Source: Thiohalobacter sp. (lineage in GTDB: Bacteria > Pseudomonadota > Gammaproteobacteria > Thiohalobacterales > Thiohalobacteraceae). From it: 64,000 nucleotides of DNA. Both the position numbers and the translations under genes were made by a program. The stretch is taken from NCBI RefSeq assembly GCF_027000115.1, contig NZ_JALTON010000037.1:1-64000 (forward strand). The letters are read 5' to 3'. Of this stretch, positions 1-7,588 are shown one piece after another. The notes under the pieces are model-generated. The model saw only the letters and a program-made list of their open reading frames with translations. It did no database searches and was not told the DNA's origin. Position 1 is the first letter of the stretch. Every line of letters begins with the position of its first letter.

Positions 1-127
1 CGAGGAGCTGGCGTTGCCGCCGGTGAAGATTCACTGTTCGGTGCTGGCCGAGGACGCGATCAAGGCGGCCATCGGCGACTACCAGCGCAAGCACGCCGAC
101 CACACCGACAGCGCGGAAAGCGCCTGA
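1..127 (+). CDS. iscU: IscU Fe-S cluster scaffold, C-terminal fragment
   Basis: The last 41 codons of a gene entering from the left edge, ending at a TGA. The visible segment LPPVKIHCSVLAEDAIKAAI is the conserved C-terminus of the housekeeping scaffold IscU, including the third cluster-ligating cysteine (HCS) and the helix recognised by the HscA/HscB chaperones in known IscU proteins. IscU assembles [2Fe-2S] clusters on IscS-derived sulfur. The tail is somewhat longer and more acidic (SAESA) than in E. coli. A strong hairpin follows about 30 nt later, so no hscB or iscA is read through on this side. The N-terminal two thirds lie outside the window. Confidence 0.9.
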   Translation, partial: EELALPPVKIHCSVLAEDAIKAAIGDYQRKHADHTDSAESA

Positions 128-156
128 GCATTCTTTACTTCATCTGGTGTACCTGA

Positions 157-180
157 AAACGGGGCCTACGGGCCCCGTTT
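157..180. terminator. Intrinsic terminator after iscU
   Basis: A perfect 10-bp stem (AAACGGGGCC with GGCCCCGTTT) closes a TACG tetraloop, with As on one side and Ts on the other, so it could work in both directions. It lies 30 bp after the iscU stop. The U-tract is short. Confidence 0.75.
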
Positions 181-348
181 CGGTATCTGTTCCGGCCATT
201 CGGGTTTTTGAGCCTCTTTCGCGGCCCGGCACAGGGCACCCACCGCTCTGCCGGCGCGGGTGGCAGTCCTGGATCCGGGGCGGACCGATGACAGCCGCGT
301 CCGGCTGTGCTTTAGTGTTCGCTGTGCCTCCGGTGACAGGACGACAGC

Positions 349-645
349 ATGCCCATTCGCGTTCATTCCGGTGACGAAGAGATTCGCATCGAGATCAGCG
401 GCCGCTTCGATTTCGCCAGCCAGCGCGCCTTCCGCGAGGCCTATCGCGGCCTGCCCCCCGACCGCCGTTACCGGGTGGACCTGAGCGGGGTGGTGTATCT
501 CGACAGTTCGGCCCTGGGCATGCTCCTGCTGCTGCGCAAGCATGCCGGTGACTGCCGCGAGCAGGTCGTGTTGAGCGGCGCCAGCGATACCATCCGCCGA
601 ATTCTGGACATCGCCAACTTCGGGAAGCTGTTCAGTCTCGAATGA
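349..645 (+). CDS. STAS-domain anti-sigma factor antagonist
   Basis: A 98-residue single STAS domain, the usual size for SpoIIAA/RsbV-type proteins. The phosphorylation loop is visible as VYLDSSALGMLLLLR near residues 48-62, with DSSALG carrying the serine that a cognate kinase would modify. In known partner-switching systems the unphosphorylated form binds an anti-sigma kinase. The stop overlaps the start of the following phosphatase gene by 4 bp (ATGA), so the two are translationally coupled and probably act as substrate and phosphatase. No sigma factor or separate RsbW-like kinase is nearby; the ATPase domain fused to the next protein may fill that role (inference). Confidence 0.88.
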   Translation: MPIRVHSGDEEIRIEISGRFDFASQRAFREAYRGLPPDRRYRVDLSGVVYLDSSALGMLLLLRKHAGDCREQVVLSGASDTIRRILDIANFGKLFSLE

Positions 646-2579
646 GCGCGGAACGGCTCCAGACGCGGGCCAGGCCGCCTGTCCCCGATCGTGACCAGGT
701 GCGCCTGGAACTGATCCGTTCCCTGTTCAGCCAATCGCCCCTTGCCCAGTACGGGGCGCTCGGCGTGGCGCTGGTGGCGGCGGCGGTGTTGTGGCGGACG
801 TCCGGTACCAGCGTAACCCTGGGGTGGCTGGGCTTCATGCTGGGCGCCGTCCTGTTGAGGCTGTGGCTGGTACGACGTTTTCACGAACAGGGCGTGACCG
901 ACCTGGACAGGGCGCGACGCTGGGAACGGCGCTTCCTGTGGGCGGTCCTGATCTCGGCGCTGGGCTGGGGTGCGTCCGGCTGGCTGTTCTTCGACAATGC
1001 TTCGCTGGCCCACCAGTTCTTCCTCATGGCCATTCTCGCCGGTATCAGTGGCGGTTCGGTACCGGTGCTGGCGCCCAGCCCGCCGGCAGCCGCCGTTTTT
1101 CTGATCGCCGCCATCACGCCGGTCAGCCTGCGCCTGTTCAGCGCCGGTGGCGATACCAATGTCGGCCTGGGCCTGCTGACCCTGCTCTATCTCGCTATTC
1201 TGCTGGTAGTGGCCCGGCGCACTGGCGATTTGCTGCGGCGCGCCATCGAACTCGGCATAGAGAACCGGGCGCTGGTCGAGGCGCTCAGCGAACGCGCGGC
1301 GCAGCTCGAATTGCACGGGGAGCGCATGCGGGCCGAGCAGGAGATTGCGCTGTCGGTCTTCAATGCCATCGTGCCGCGGGCAGCGCTGGACCGGTCCGGT
1401 CTGGTGTACCACCTGTCCAGTCAGTCCCTGTTCAACGGCGACCTGCTGCTGGCCGCCGATCGCCCGGACGGTTGCCGGCACTTTCTGCTCGGCGACTTTA
1501 CCGGCCACGGTCTGGCCGGCAGTCTGGGAGCGCTGCCGGTGGCGCACATGTTTCAGGGCATGACGCAAAAGGGTTTCGGTATCGATGCCATCGCGGCCGA
1601 AATCAACGGCAGGCTCCAGGCGCAGTTGCCCGACGCCCTGTTTCTTGCCGCTTGCCTGATCGAGATGGATGACCGGCGCGGCCTGTTGCGAATCTGGAAC
1701 GGCGGCATTCCTGCCGCCTATCTTCTTGCACCGGGTGGCGGGGTGCTGCATCGCTTCGAGTCCCGTCACGTGCCGCTGGGCATTCTCGGGGAACCTGACT
1801 TCGAGTCCGATTGCGAGCGCTGGCCGATCGCGCCCGGGCAGCACCTGTTTCTGGCCACCGACGGTGTGACGGAACAGCGGAATCCGGCCGGCGAGCCATA
1901 CGGCGAACAGCGACTGGAGGTCCTGCTGCAGCGTCCGTTGCCCGCTGCGGCTCTGGCCGAGGCGCTGCGCAAGGATCTGGAAGCGTTCAGTCGGGGTGCC
2001 GGGCAGACCGATGACCTGACCTTCATGATCGCGGAGGTTCTGGAACCGGGTGTCGGCACACAGCCAGGGACAGTGGCCGCACGGGGCGCGCACGGGCATT
2101 GGGCGTTGCATGTCCGGGTGGAGGCGGACGCCCTGCGGCTGATCCAGCCGGTGCCCGTGCTGTATCACTCGGTGCGCGAGTTCGAACGCCGCCAGGAGGG
2201 GCTGGAAACACTGGAACTGGTGCTGGGAGAGCTGGTCAACAATGCCGTCGATCATGGCGTGCTCGGGCTGGACTCGGCGATGAAGGCCGGGCCCGGGGGC
2301 TTCGAGCGCTACTATGCCGAACGCGAGGCGGCACTGGCGCGGCTCGAGGCTGGCCATGTAGAGATCCATGTAACCAGCCGGCCGCTCGACGATGGGCAGG
2401 AGCTGGTGGTTGAGGTGGCCGATTCGGGTCGTGGCTTTCCGGTGCCTTCAGGGCGGATCGACCTGGAACATGGCGGGCTGCCCTTCGGACGCGGGCTCAG
2501 GCTGGTACAGTCGCTGAGCCGGGAACTGGTGTTCGAGGAGGGCGGGCGCCGGGTACGTGCTGTGCTGCATGTCCGCTGA
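642..2579 (+). CDS. Membrane-anchored SpoIIE-family serine phosphatase with C-terminal HATPase domain
   Basis: 645 residues in three parts. Residues ~30-195 hold about five to six hydrophobic segments with no recognisable sensor fold. A short coiled coil (~195-230) leads into a PP2C/SpoIIE phosphatase domain (~240-455) with metal-binding acidic motifs GDFTGHGLAG, ATDGVTEQ and QTDDLTF. The C-terminus (~480-645) is an RsbW-type GHKL ATPase: N-box ELVNNAVDHG, G1 box VADSGRGF and a glycine-rich FGRGLRLV segment. Phosphatase and kinase-like ATPase in one chain would let the protein set the phosphorylation state of the STAS protein encoded by the overlapping upstream gene. Membrane location suggests an envelope or environmental input. 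The downstream target is unknown. Confidence 0.85.
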   Translation: MSAERLQTRARPPVPDRDQVRLELIRSLFSQSPLAQYGALGVALVAAAVLWRTSGTSVTLGWLGFMLGAVLLRLWLVRRFHEQGVTDLDRARRWERRFLWAVLISALGWGASGWLFFDNASLAHQFFLMAILAGISGGSVPVLAPSPPAAAVFLIAAITPVSLRLFSAGGDTNVGLGLLTLLYLAILLVVARRTGDLLRRAIELGIENRALVEALSERAAQLELHGERMRAEQEIALSVFNAIVPRAALDRSGLVYHLSSQSLFNGDLLLAADRPDGCRHFLLGDFTGHGLAGSLGALPVAHMFQGMTQKGFGIDAIAAEINGRLQAQLPDALFLAACLIEMDDRRGLLRIWNGGIPAAYLLAPGGGVLHRFESRHVPLGILGEPDFESDCERWPIAPGQHLFLATDGVTEQRNPAGEPYGEQRLEVLLQRPLPAAALAEALRKDLEAFSRGAGQTDDLTFMIAEVLEPGVGTQPGTVAARGAHGHWALHVRVEADALRLIQPVPVLYHSVREFERRQEGLETLELVLGELVNNAVDHGVLGLDSAMKAGPGGFERYYAEREAALARLEAGHVEIHVTSRPLDDGQELVVEVADSGRGFPVPSGRIDLEHGGLPFGRGLRLVQSLSRELVFEEGGRRVRAVLHVR

Positions 2580-2584
2580 ACAGC

Positions 2585-3181
2585 TCAGTCGCGTGTCCAT
2601 ACCAGGGTATGGTTGTTGGCGGGCATGGCGTGGTCGGCGCTCAGGGTCAGCCCCGCGGATTGCGCCAACCGGTCCAGCGCCTCGATGTCGCGCAGTCCGC
2701 TCTCCGGATCGCGCGCCCTGAGCCAGGCATCGAAGCGGGCATTGCTCTCGCTGGTGTAGCGGCCGTCCACATTGAAGGGTCCATAAAGGCAGAAGCGTCC
2801 GCCGGGTGCGAGCACCCGGCCGATGCCCGCAAACATGGCCTCGACCTCGGGCCAGTGCATGATGTGGCTGGTGTTGGCACTGAACACACCGTCGTATCGA
2901 GCCTCAGGCCAGGGATCCCGAGCCACGTCCAGGGCCAGCGGCGGCAGCAGGTTGGGCAGGCCGGCCTCGGCCAGCCAGGCACGGATGCCGGCATGGTGTT
3001 CGGGCAGGTCGCTGGTCTGCCAGAGCAGATGCGGCAGCTCGGCGGCGAAGAACACCGCGTGCTGTCCGGTGCCGCTGCCGATTTCCAGAATCCGCCGGCA
3101 GTCGGCGAACGCCTCCCGAAGCACCGCCAGGATGGGCCGCTTGTTTTCCTCGCAGGATTCGGCGAAGGGCTTGTGGTTCAC
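2585..3181 (-). CDS. DUF938 family SAM-dependent methyltransferase-like protein
   Basis: 198 residues when started at the GTG that overlaps the stop of the upstream alcohol dehydrogenase gene (GTGA); the open frame runs much further upstream but only in the shadow of that gene. The N-terminus (NHKPFAESCEENKRPIL) and the SAM-binding glycine loop ILEIGSGTGQHAVFFA (~residues 30-45) match DUF938 proteins, with a further motif FSANTSHIMHW. Members are soluble and predicted methyltransferases; the substrate is not established. It is the third gene of a leftward operon (ABM monooxygenase, Fe-ADH, this gene), all joined by 4-bp overlaps. Confidence 0.82.
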   Translation of the reverse strand: MNHKPFAESCEENKRPILAVLREAFADCRRILEIGSGTGQHAVFFAAELPHLLWQTSDLPEHHAGIRAWLAEAGLPNLLPPLALDVARDPWPEARYDGVFSANTSHIMHWPEVEAMFAGIGRVLAPGGRFCLYGPFNVDGRYTSESNARFDAWLRARDPESGLRDIEALDRLAQSAGLTLSADHAMPANNHTLVWTRD

Positions 3182-4365
3182 AGGCGGGCCTCGACGATAG
3201 CGGCGATCTCCTCGTCGGTGAGCACGATGGGGTTGGTCTTCATGCTCGAGCCGCGGCTGTTGGCGACGATGCGCGGAATGTCCTCCCGGCGGACGCCGTA
3301 GCCCCCCAGGCGCGGCAGTTGCAGGCGGTTCGTCCAATCCTCCAGCCGCGCCACCAGCGCCGACCAGGCGGCCTCGGGCTCGCGGATGCGGCGCTCGCAC
3401 AGGATCTCGGCCAGACGGGCGTAACGACCCAGCGCGGGGTTGTCGGGCTCGCGTGCGCGCATGGCCTCGATGTTTACCCGCGTCGCCTCGGCGACCAGGG
3501 TGCCGCAGACCACGCCGTGCGGGATGGGAAAGAAGGCGCCCAGCGGCGAGGCCAGGCCGTGCACCGAGCCCAGTCCGGTCTGCGCCAGGGTGATGCCGGA
3601 CTGCAACGCGGCATAGGCCATGCCCGCACGGTGCGCGGCGAGGTCGCCCCGGCCCTCGAACCAGGGCAGCAGGCTGTCGCGCGCCGCGCGCAGGCCGGAG
3701 ATGGCGAGGGCGTCGGTCATGGCGTTGGCGCGCAGCGAGACGTAGGACTCCATGAGCTGGGTCAGCGCGTCCATGCCGTTGGCGGCGACGAGATGGGGTG
3801 GGCAGGTGTCCAGCAGGTCCGGGTCCACCACGGCCCAGGCCGGCACCAGGTCCTCGTGACGAAACGACTTCTTGAAGCCGTCCGTGCCCTGGCGGCTGAG
3901 CACGGCGTTCTTCGTGGCCTCGCTGCCGGTGCCCGCGGTGGTGGGCACGGCAATGAAGGGCGTGGCCGGGCCCTCGTAGGGCAGCTCCGGGCCCACGCCT
4001 TCCAGATAGTCCATCACCGAATGTTCGACGCGCAGCAGGCCGGCGATGGCCTTGGCGGCGTCCAGCACGCTGCCGCCGCCGATGCCCAGCACCAGGTCGA
4101 TGTCCGCATCCCGGTACCCGGCGGCCAGCGCGTCCACCTGTTCGGGCGAGGGCTCGCCGCCGATGGTGCAGTGCGACCAGGCCAGCCCCGCCTGTTCCAG
4201 GCCCTCGATCAACCCCGGCCAGTGCGGCGAGGCCTGCAGCGAGCGGGCGCCGGTGACCAGCAGCAGGCGGGACCCGAAGCGGGCACAGAGTTCGGGGAGG
4301 CGGCGGCGCGTGCCGCTGCCGAAGGCGATGCGCGGGAGGCGGGCGATGTCGAAGGGTGCGATCAA
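3178..4365 (-). CDS. Iron-containing alcohol dehydrogenase family protein
   Basis: 395 residues, normal for group III Fe-ADHs. The NAD-binding region reads GIGGGSVLDAAKAIAG (~residue 95), followed by PTTAGTGSEATKNAVL (~140), and the metal-binding stretch has a His at GSVHGLASPLGAFFPIPHG (~265). The family oxidises or reduces alcohols and aldehydes with NAD(P); the substrate cannot be read from sequence. Its start overlaps the stop of the ABM gene (ATGA) and its stop overlaps the start of the DUF938 gene, so the three proteins are probably made together. Confidence 0.88.
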   Translation of the reverse strand: MIAPFDIARLPRIAFGSGTRRRLPELCARFGSRLLLVTGARSLQASPHWPGLIEGLEQAGLAWSHCTIGGEPSPEQVDALAAGYRDADIDLVLGIGGGSVLDAAKAIAGLLRVEHSVMDYLEGVGPELPYEGPATPFIAVPTTAGTGSEATKNAVLSRQGTDGFKKSFRHEDLVPAWAVVDPDLLDTCPPHLVAANGMDALTQLMESYVSLRANAMTDALAISGLRAARDSLLPWFEGRGDLAAHRAGMAYAALQSGITLAQTGLGSVHGLASPLGAFFPIPHGVVCGTLVAEATRVNIEAMRAREPDNPALGRYARLAEILCERRIREPEAAWSALVARLEDWTNRLQLPRLGGYGVRREDIPRIVANSRGSSMKTNPIVLTDEEIAAIVEARL

Positions 4366-4664
4366 GCCGGCGTCTCCGGGAACAGGCAGTGCCAGGGTTC
4401 GCCACGCCGGGGCTCGGCCATCCAGTCGGCCACCCGCTCGCGCCAGGCCAGATAGTGCGGGGTCTGCTTGTGGGCGGCGGCGTCCTCGGCGCTGGCGAAG
4501 GCCTCGTAGAGCAGGAAGCGGGCCGGGTCCTGCGGATCCTGCAGCACGTCGAAGCGCAGGTTCCCGGCCTCCTCGATCGAGCCACGGTGATTGTCGCCGG
4601 TGGCGGCGATGAAGTCGTCGATGTGTTCCGGTTTGACCCGGACATGAACCAGTGTGACCTGCAT
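4362..4664 (-). CDS. Antibiotic biosynthesis monooxygenase (ABM) domain protein
   Basis: 100 residues from the ATG at 4664, preceded by GGGAGGGC at good spacing; a further in-frame ATG 45 nt upstream lacks a ribosome-binding site and adds non-conserved residues. The sequence starts MQVTLVHVRVKPEHIDDFIAA and shows the ABM dimeric ferredoxin-like pattern (FLLYEAFASAEDAAAHKQTPHYLAW). Relatives include quinol monooxygenase YgiN and LsrG. First gene of a coupled operon with an Fe-ADH and a DUF938 protein, suggesting metabolism or detoxification of a small carbonyl or quinone compound (inference). Confidence 0.83.
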   Translation of the reverse strand: MQVTLVHVRVKPEHIDDFIAATGDNHRGSIEEAGNLRFDVLQDPQDPARFLLYEAFASAEDAAAHKQTPHYLAWRERVADWMAEPRRGEPWHCLFPETPA

Positions 4665-4816
4665 CGGGCTGCCCTCCCTGTGCCTGTGGTGGGGCGACAG
4701 TTTACCCAAAGCCCGGCCACCGGTTCGAGCTCAAGCCCGGGGCACCGCCTTCCGACAACCTGAGGAGAAGGCCGGGCAGCGCCGAGGGGGCGCTGCCGCC
4801 GATCCCGGAAACGATC

Positions 4817-6307
4817 ATGACCGAACCCCGCACCGCCGCGACTGCCGAATCCGGGGCGCCGCGCGCACCCAGATCCCTTGGCGAGTGGGTGGAAATGCTC
4901 AGCGAGCGGGGCATGCCGGCGTTTGCGCGCACGGTGGAGCAGATCTCGGGCGTGGCCGGAGACCGCGAAAGCTCGGCCGCGGAACTGGCCGCCGTGGTGC
5001 TGCAGGACGCCGCCATGACCGCGCGCCTGCTGCGCATCGCCAACAGCCCGCTGTACAACCTCACCGGCAAGCACATCAGCACCGTGTCCCGCGCCGTGGT
5101 CATGCTCGGCTTCAACACCGTGCGCAGCCTGTGCCTGTCCATCGCCGTGGTCGAATCGGTCGCCGAGGGCGCGCACAAGGAACGGCTGGCCGCGGACATG
5201 GCGCGTTGCTTCCACGCCGCCGTGCAGGCCCGGGCCTTTGCCGAGCGGCGCAAGGACCCGGCACCGGAGGAGGTCTTTATCGCGACCCTGCTGCGCCAGC
5301 TCGGCCAGCTGGCCTTCTGGAGCTATGGCAGTGCCGTTGCCGAGCAGCTCGATGCCGAACTCTCGGTGCCCGGGGCCGATGCCGACGCCGCGGCCCGGGC
5401 GCTGCTGGGTTTCGATCTGTCCGAGCTGTCGCTGGGTCTCTCCCGCCAGTGGAAGCTGGGGGATCTGCTCATCCACGCCCTGGAGAAACGCGGCGACGAC
5501 GATCCGCGGGTGAGCAACGTGGAACTGGCCCACGAACTGGCGCGGCTGGCGGAGGAACAGGGCTGGGAATCGGAGCCCATGCGCAAGCTGATGGCGCGGC
5601 TGGCAGAGACCCTGTACATGCCGTTGCGGGACCTGACCGAGCTGGTGTACGAGAACGCGAGCAGGGCGGCGCGCACCGCGGCCTGCTTCGGCGCCGGCAA
5701 GGCGGTGGAACGCATCCCGTTGCCACGAACCTCGAAACTGTCTGCCGCCGAGGCGGCGGCCCGGGCCGAGCGGCCGCCCGAATTCCCCGAGCCCGATCCC
5801 ATGCTTCAGCTGCGTATACTGAGAGAGCTTTCGGCGCTGCTGGAAAGCGAGTTCAACGTCAATCTGGTGCTGGAGATGGTGCTGGAAGGCATCTTTCGCG
5901 GCGTGGGCATGGACCGCACCCTGTTCGCGCTGCTTACCGCCGATCGCGGCCGGCTGGTCGCGCGCTACGCCCTGGGCCAGCAGGCGGAAGTGCTGCGCAC
6001 CCGCTTCCGCTTCCCGATTTCCGCGGTGCAGGCCAACATCTGGTTTCATGTCATCGACAGCCGCCAGCCGGTACTCCTGGATGAACAGGCCGATCCGCGC
6101 CTGCGGCAGTTGCTTACCCCGGACGTGCGCGCCGTGATCGGGGACGGCCCCTTCCTGGCCACGCCCATCGAGGTGCAGGGCAAGGTGATTGGACTGTTCT
6201 ACGCAGATCGCCTCCCCAGTGGCCGGCCACTGGACGAGGAGGCCTGCGCGGCCTTCCGTCATTTCGGGATTCAGGCCAATCTGGCGCTGTCCCACGCCCG
6301 ACGTTGA
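4817..6307 (+). CDS. HDOD-GAF signalling protein
   Basis: 496 residues. Residues ~25-230 form an HDOD domain (MPAFARTVEQI, LQDAAMTARLLRIANSPLYN, then ISTVSRAVVMLG), a degenerate HD-phosphohydrolase fold without full HD metal ligands. Residues ~325-490 form a GAF domain (LLESEFNVNLVLEMVLEGIFRGVGMDR, with QGKVIGLFYADR near the end). HDOD proteins act in bacterial signalling; HDOD-GAF pairings usually serve as regulatory hubs, with the GAF sensing a small ligand. The gene is monocistronic, divergent from the ABM operon, with about 150 bp between starts. Confidence 0.85.
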   Translation: MTEPRTAATAESGAPRAPRSLGEWVEMLSERGMPAFARTVEQISGVAGDRESSAAELAAVVLQDAAMTARLLRIANSPLYNLTGKHISTVSRAVVMLGFNTVRSLCLSIAVVESVAEGAHKERLAADMARCFHAAVQARAFAERRKDPAPEEVFIATLLRQLGQLAFWSYGSAVAEQLDAELSVPGADADAAARALLGFDLSELSLGLSRQWKLGDLLIHALEKRGDDDPRVSNVELAHELARLAEEQGWESEPMRKLMARLAETLYMPLRDLTELVYENASRAARTAACFGAGKAVERIPLPRTSKLSAAEAAARAERPPEFPEPDPMLQLRILRELSALLESEFNVNLVLEMVLEGIFRGVGMDRTLFALLTADRGRLVARYALGQQAEVLRTRFRFPISAVQANIWFHVIDSRQPVLLDEQADPRLRQLLTPDVRAVIGDGPFLATPIEVQGKVIGLFYADRLPSGRPLDEEACAAFRHFGIQANLALSHARR

Positions 6308-6426
6308 GCGCCGGCCTCGGTAGGTGCGGGCCATCGAGCCTTGCCCGAACACGTCTGTAGCCGGGATGGCAGCCTGCGGGGCGGTAATCCGGGAGAAGGT
6401 GTCAGTTCTGCACGCCAGCCGGGCCT

Positions 6427-6771
6427 TCAGCCGCCATAGTCGATAGTGATTTCCTCGCCCGGTTGTATGTCCTCGAGTGCGAACAGGTCGAAGCCGTCGA
6501 ACTCCGCATTGGGCGCGTCGGCATGATTGAGATAGCGCAGCAGGGTGGTTCCGCGCCGACCGTGGCGGCGGCCGCGGCTGCCCTCGACCCAGAGCACGTA
6601 CTTGCCGTCACTGCGGGTGCGCAGTCCGCGATAGCTGCCAAGGTGTTCGCCGGCGCGAATGGGGCGGCGTGCGAACAGGCCCTTGCCATGAATGGCGGAG
6701 GGGCGGGCCTGGACCTTGCGGGCAATGAGTTGGGGCTGGTGACGAAGGCGCAGGTCTGGCTTGAACGACAT
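6427..6771 (-). CDS. Small SET-domain protein (putative lysine methyltransferase)
   Basis: 114 residues from the ATG at 6771; upstream in-frame starts would run into the promoter of the divergent gene. The SET core is clear: KGLFARRPIRAGEHLGSYRG (~residues 28-47), RYLNHADAPNAEF (NHxxxPN, ~78-90) and a C-terminal GEEITIDYGG, which provide the SAM-binding and catalytic Tyr motifs. Bacterial stand-alone SET proteins of this size are known but few have defined substrates. It faces a spermidine-synthase-like gene with about 75 bp between start codons, so the two probably share a regulatory region. Confidence 0.82.
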   Translation of the reverse strand: MSFKPDLRLRHQPQLIARKVQARPSAIHGKGLFARRPIRAGEHLGSYRGLRTRSDGKYVLWVEGSRGRRHGRRGTTLLRYLNHADAPNAEFDGFDLFALEDIQPGEEITIDYGG

Positions 6772-6847
6772 GAAACAGCGATGTCCTTGGATGCATGAAA
6801 CGGGGCCGCGTATTATGCCACGAGGCATCCACTGGAGGGAAACCGGC

Positions 6848-7582
6848 ATGGCCGTCATCTGGCAGCGCCGCGTGAACGGTCATCATTACGAGGTGCGCAG
6901 CGCCGGGCGTTCGCGACGCCTGTATACCGACGGCATCTTTCACAGCCAGTTCAACCCGCGCACCGTGATGTCGGGGGCGCCCTGGGACCTGCTCACCCTG
7001 CCGGCCTTCCTGCGCAGCGCCGGTGTGCATCGTGTGCTGCTGCTGGGACTCGGTGGCGGCGCTGTGGCCCGGCAGTTGCTGCACTTCTTTCCGCAGGCAG
7101 AGATCACCGGCGTCGATCTGGATGCCGTGCATCTGTCGGTCGCGCGGCGTTTCTTCGGGCTGTCACGGACGGGAGTGAGGCTGGTGCAGGCCGATGCCCG
7201 GAAGTTCGTCGGCGACTGCCGGGGCGCGCGCTTCGACTGCGTCATCGATGACCTGTTCGGCGGCCAGGATGGAGATCCGCGACGCGCCGTGCCCTTTGAT
7301 CATGACTGGCGAGGGGCCTTGACGCGGCTGCTGGTGCCCGGGGGTGTGCTGGTCGCCAACTTTACCGATAGCGAATCGGCGTGCGCCGCGGCCGGGTTCG
7401 CTGGCGTGCCATTGCTGAAACTGGTGGCGACCCTGCCACGGTACGACAACCGGGTGCTGGCATGGGGCGGGGACCGCGACCTGGAGGCGCTGAGGCAGCA
7501 GTTGCGGACGTGGCCCGAGATCCGCCCCTATCTGGACGCAGCCCGTGGCTATCGGCTGCAGGGTCCGCGGGCAGCAGCGTAG
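6848..7582 (+). CDS. Spermidine synthase-like methyltransferase-fold protein
   Basis: 244 residues starting at the ATG at 6848, preceded by a GGAGGG box; earlier ATGs at 6761 and 6815 lack one. The motif VLLLGLGGGAVARQLLHFFP (~residue 60) is the nucleotide-binding loop of the SpeE/PABMT family, followed by ITGVDLDAVHLSVARRFF and FDCVIDDLFGG, with the acidic residues used for amine binding in true aminopropyltransferases only partly recognisable. Probably a SpeE-like protein of unknown substrate rather than a dedicated spermidine synthase; no speD-like gene is nearby. Confidence 0.75.
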   Translation: MAVIWQRRVNGHHYEVRSAGRSRRLYTDGIFHSQFNPRTVMSGAPWDLLTLPAFLRSAGVHRVLLLGLGGGAVARQLLHFFPQAEITGVDLDAVHLSVARRFFGLSRTGVRLVQADARKFVGDCRGARFDCVIDDLFGGQDGDPRRAVPFDHDWRGALTRLLVPGGVLVANFTDSESACAAAGFAGVPLLKLVATLPRYDNRVLAWGGDRDLEALRQQLRTWPEIRPYLDAARGYRLQGPRAAA

Positions 7583-7588
7583 GGGTGA

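Noticed and set aside
468-2369. A 633-codon open frame on the minus strand
   Set aside because: Lies wholly opposite the STAS and SpoIIE genes, is rich in Arg/Gln/His/Pro and lacks domains; a by-product of high GC coding bias.
2585-6352. A 1255-codon minus-strand frame ending in the DUF938 protein
   Set aside because: Only the last 198 codons are conserved; the rest opposes or shadows the Fe-ADH, ABM and HDOD genes. The GTG at 3181 is the true start.
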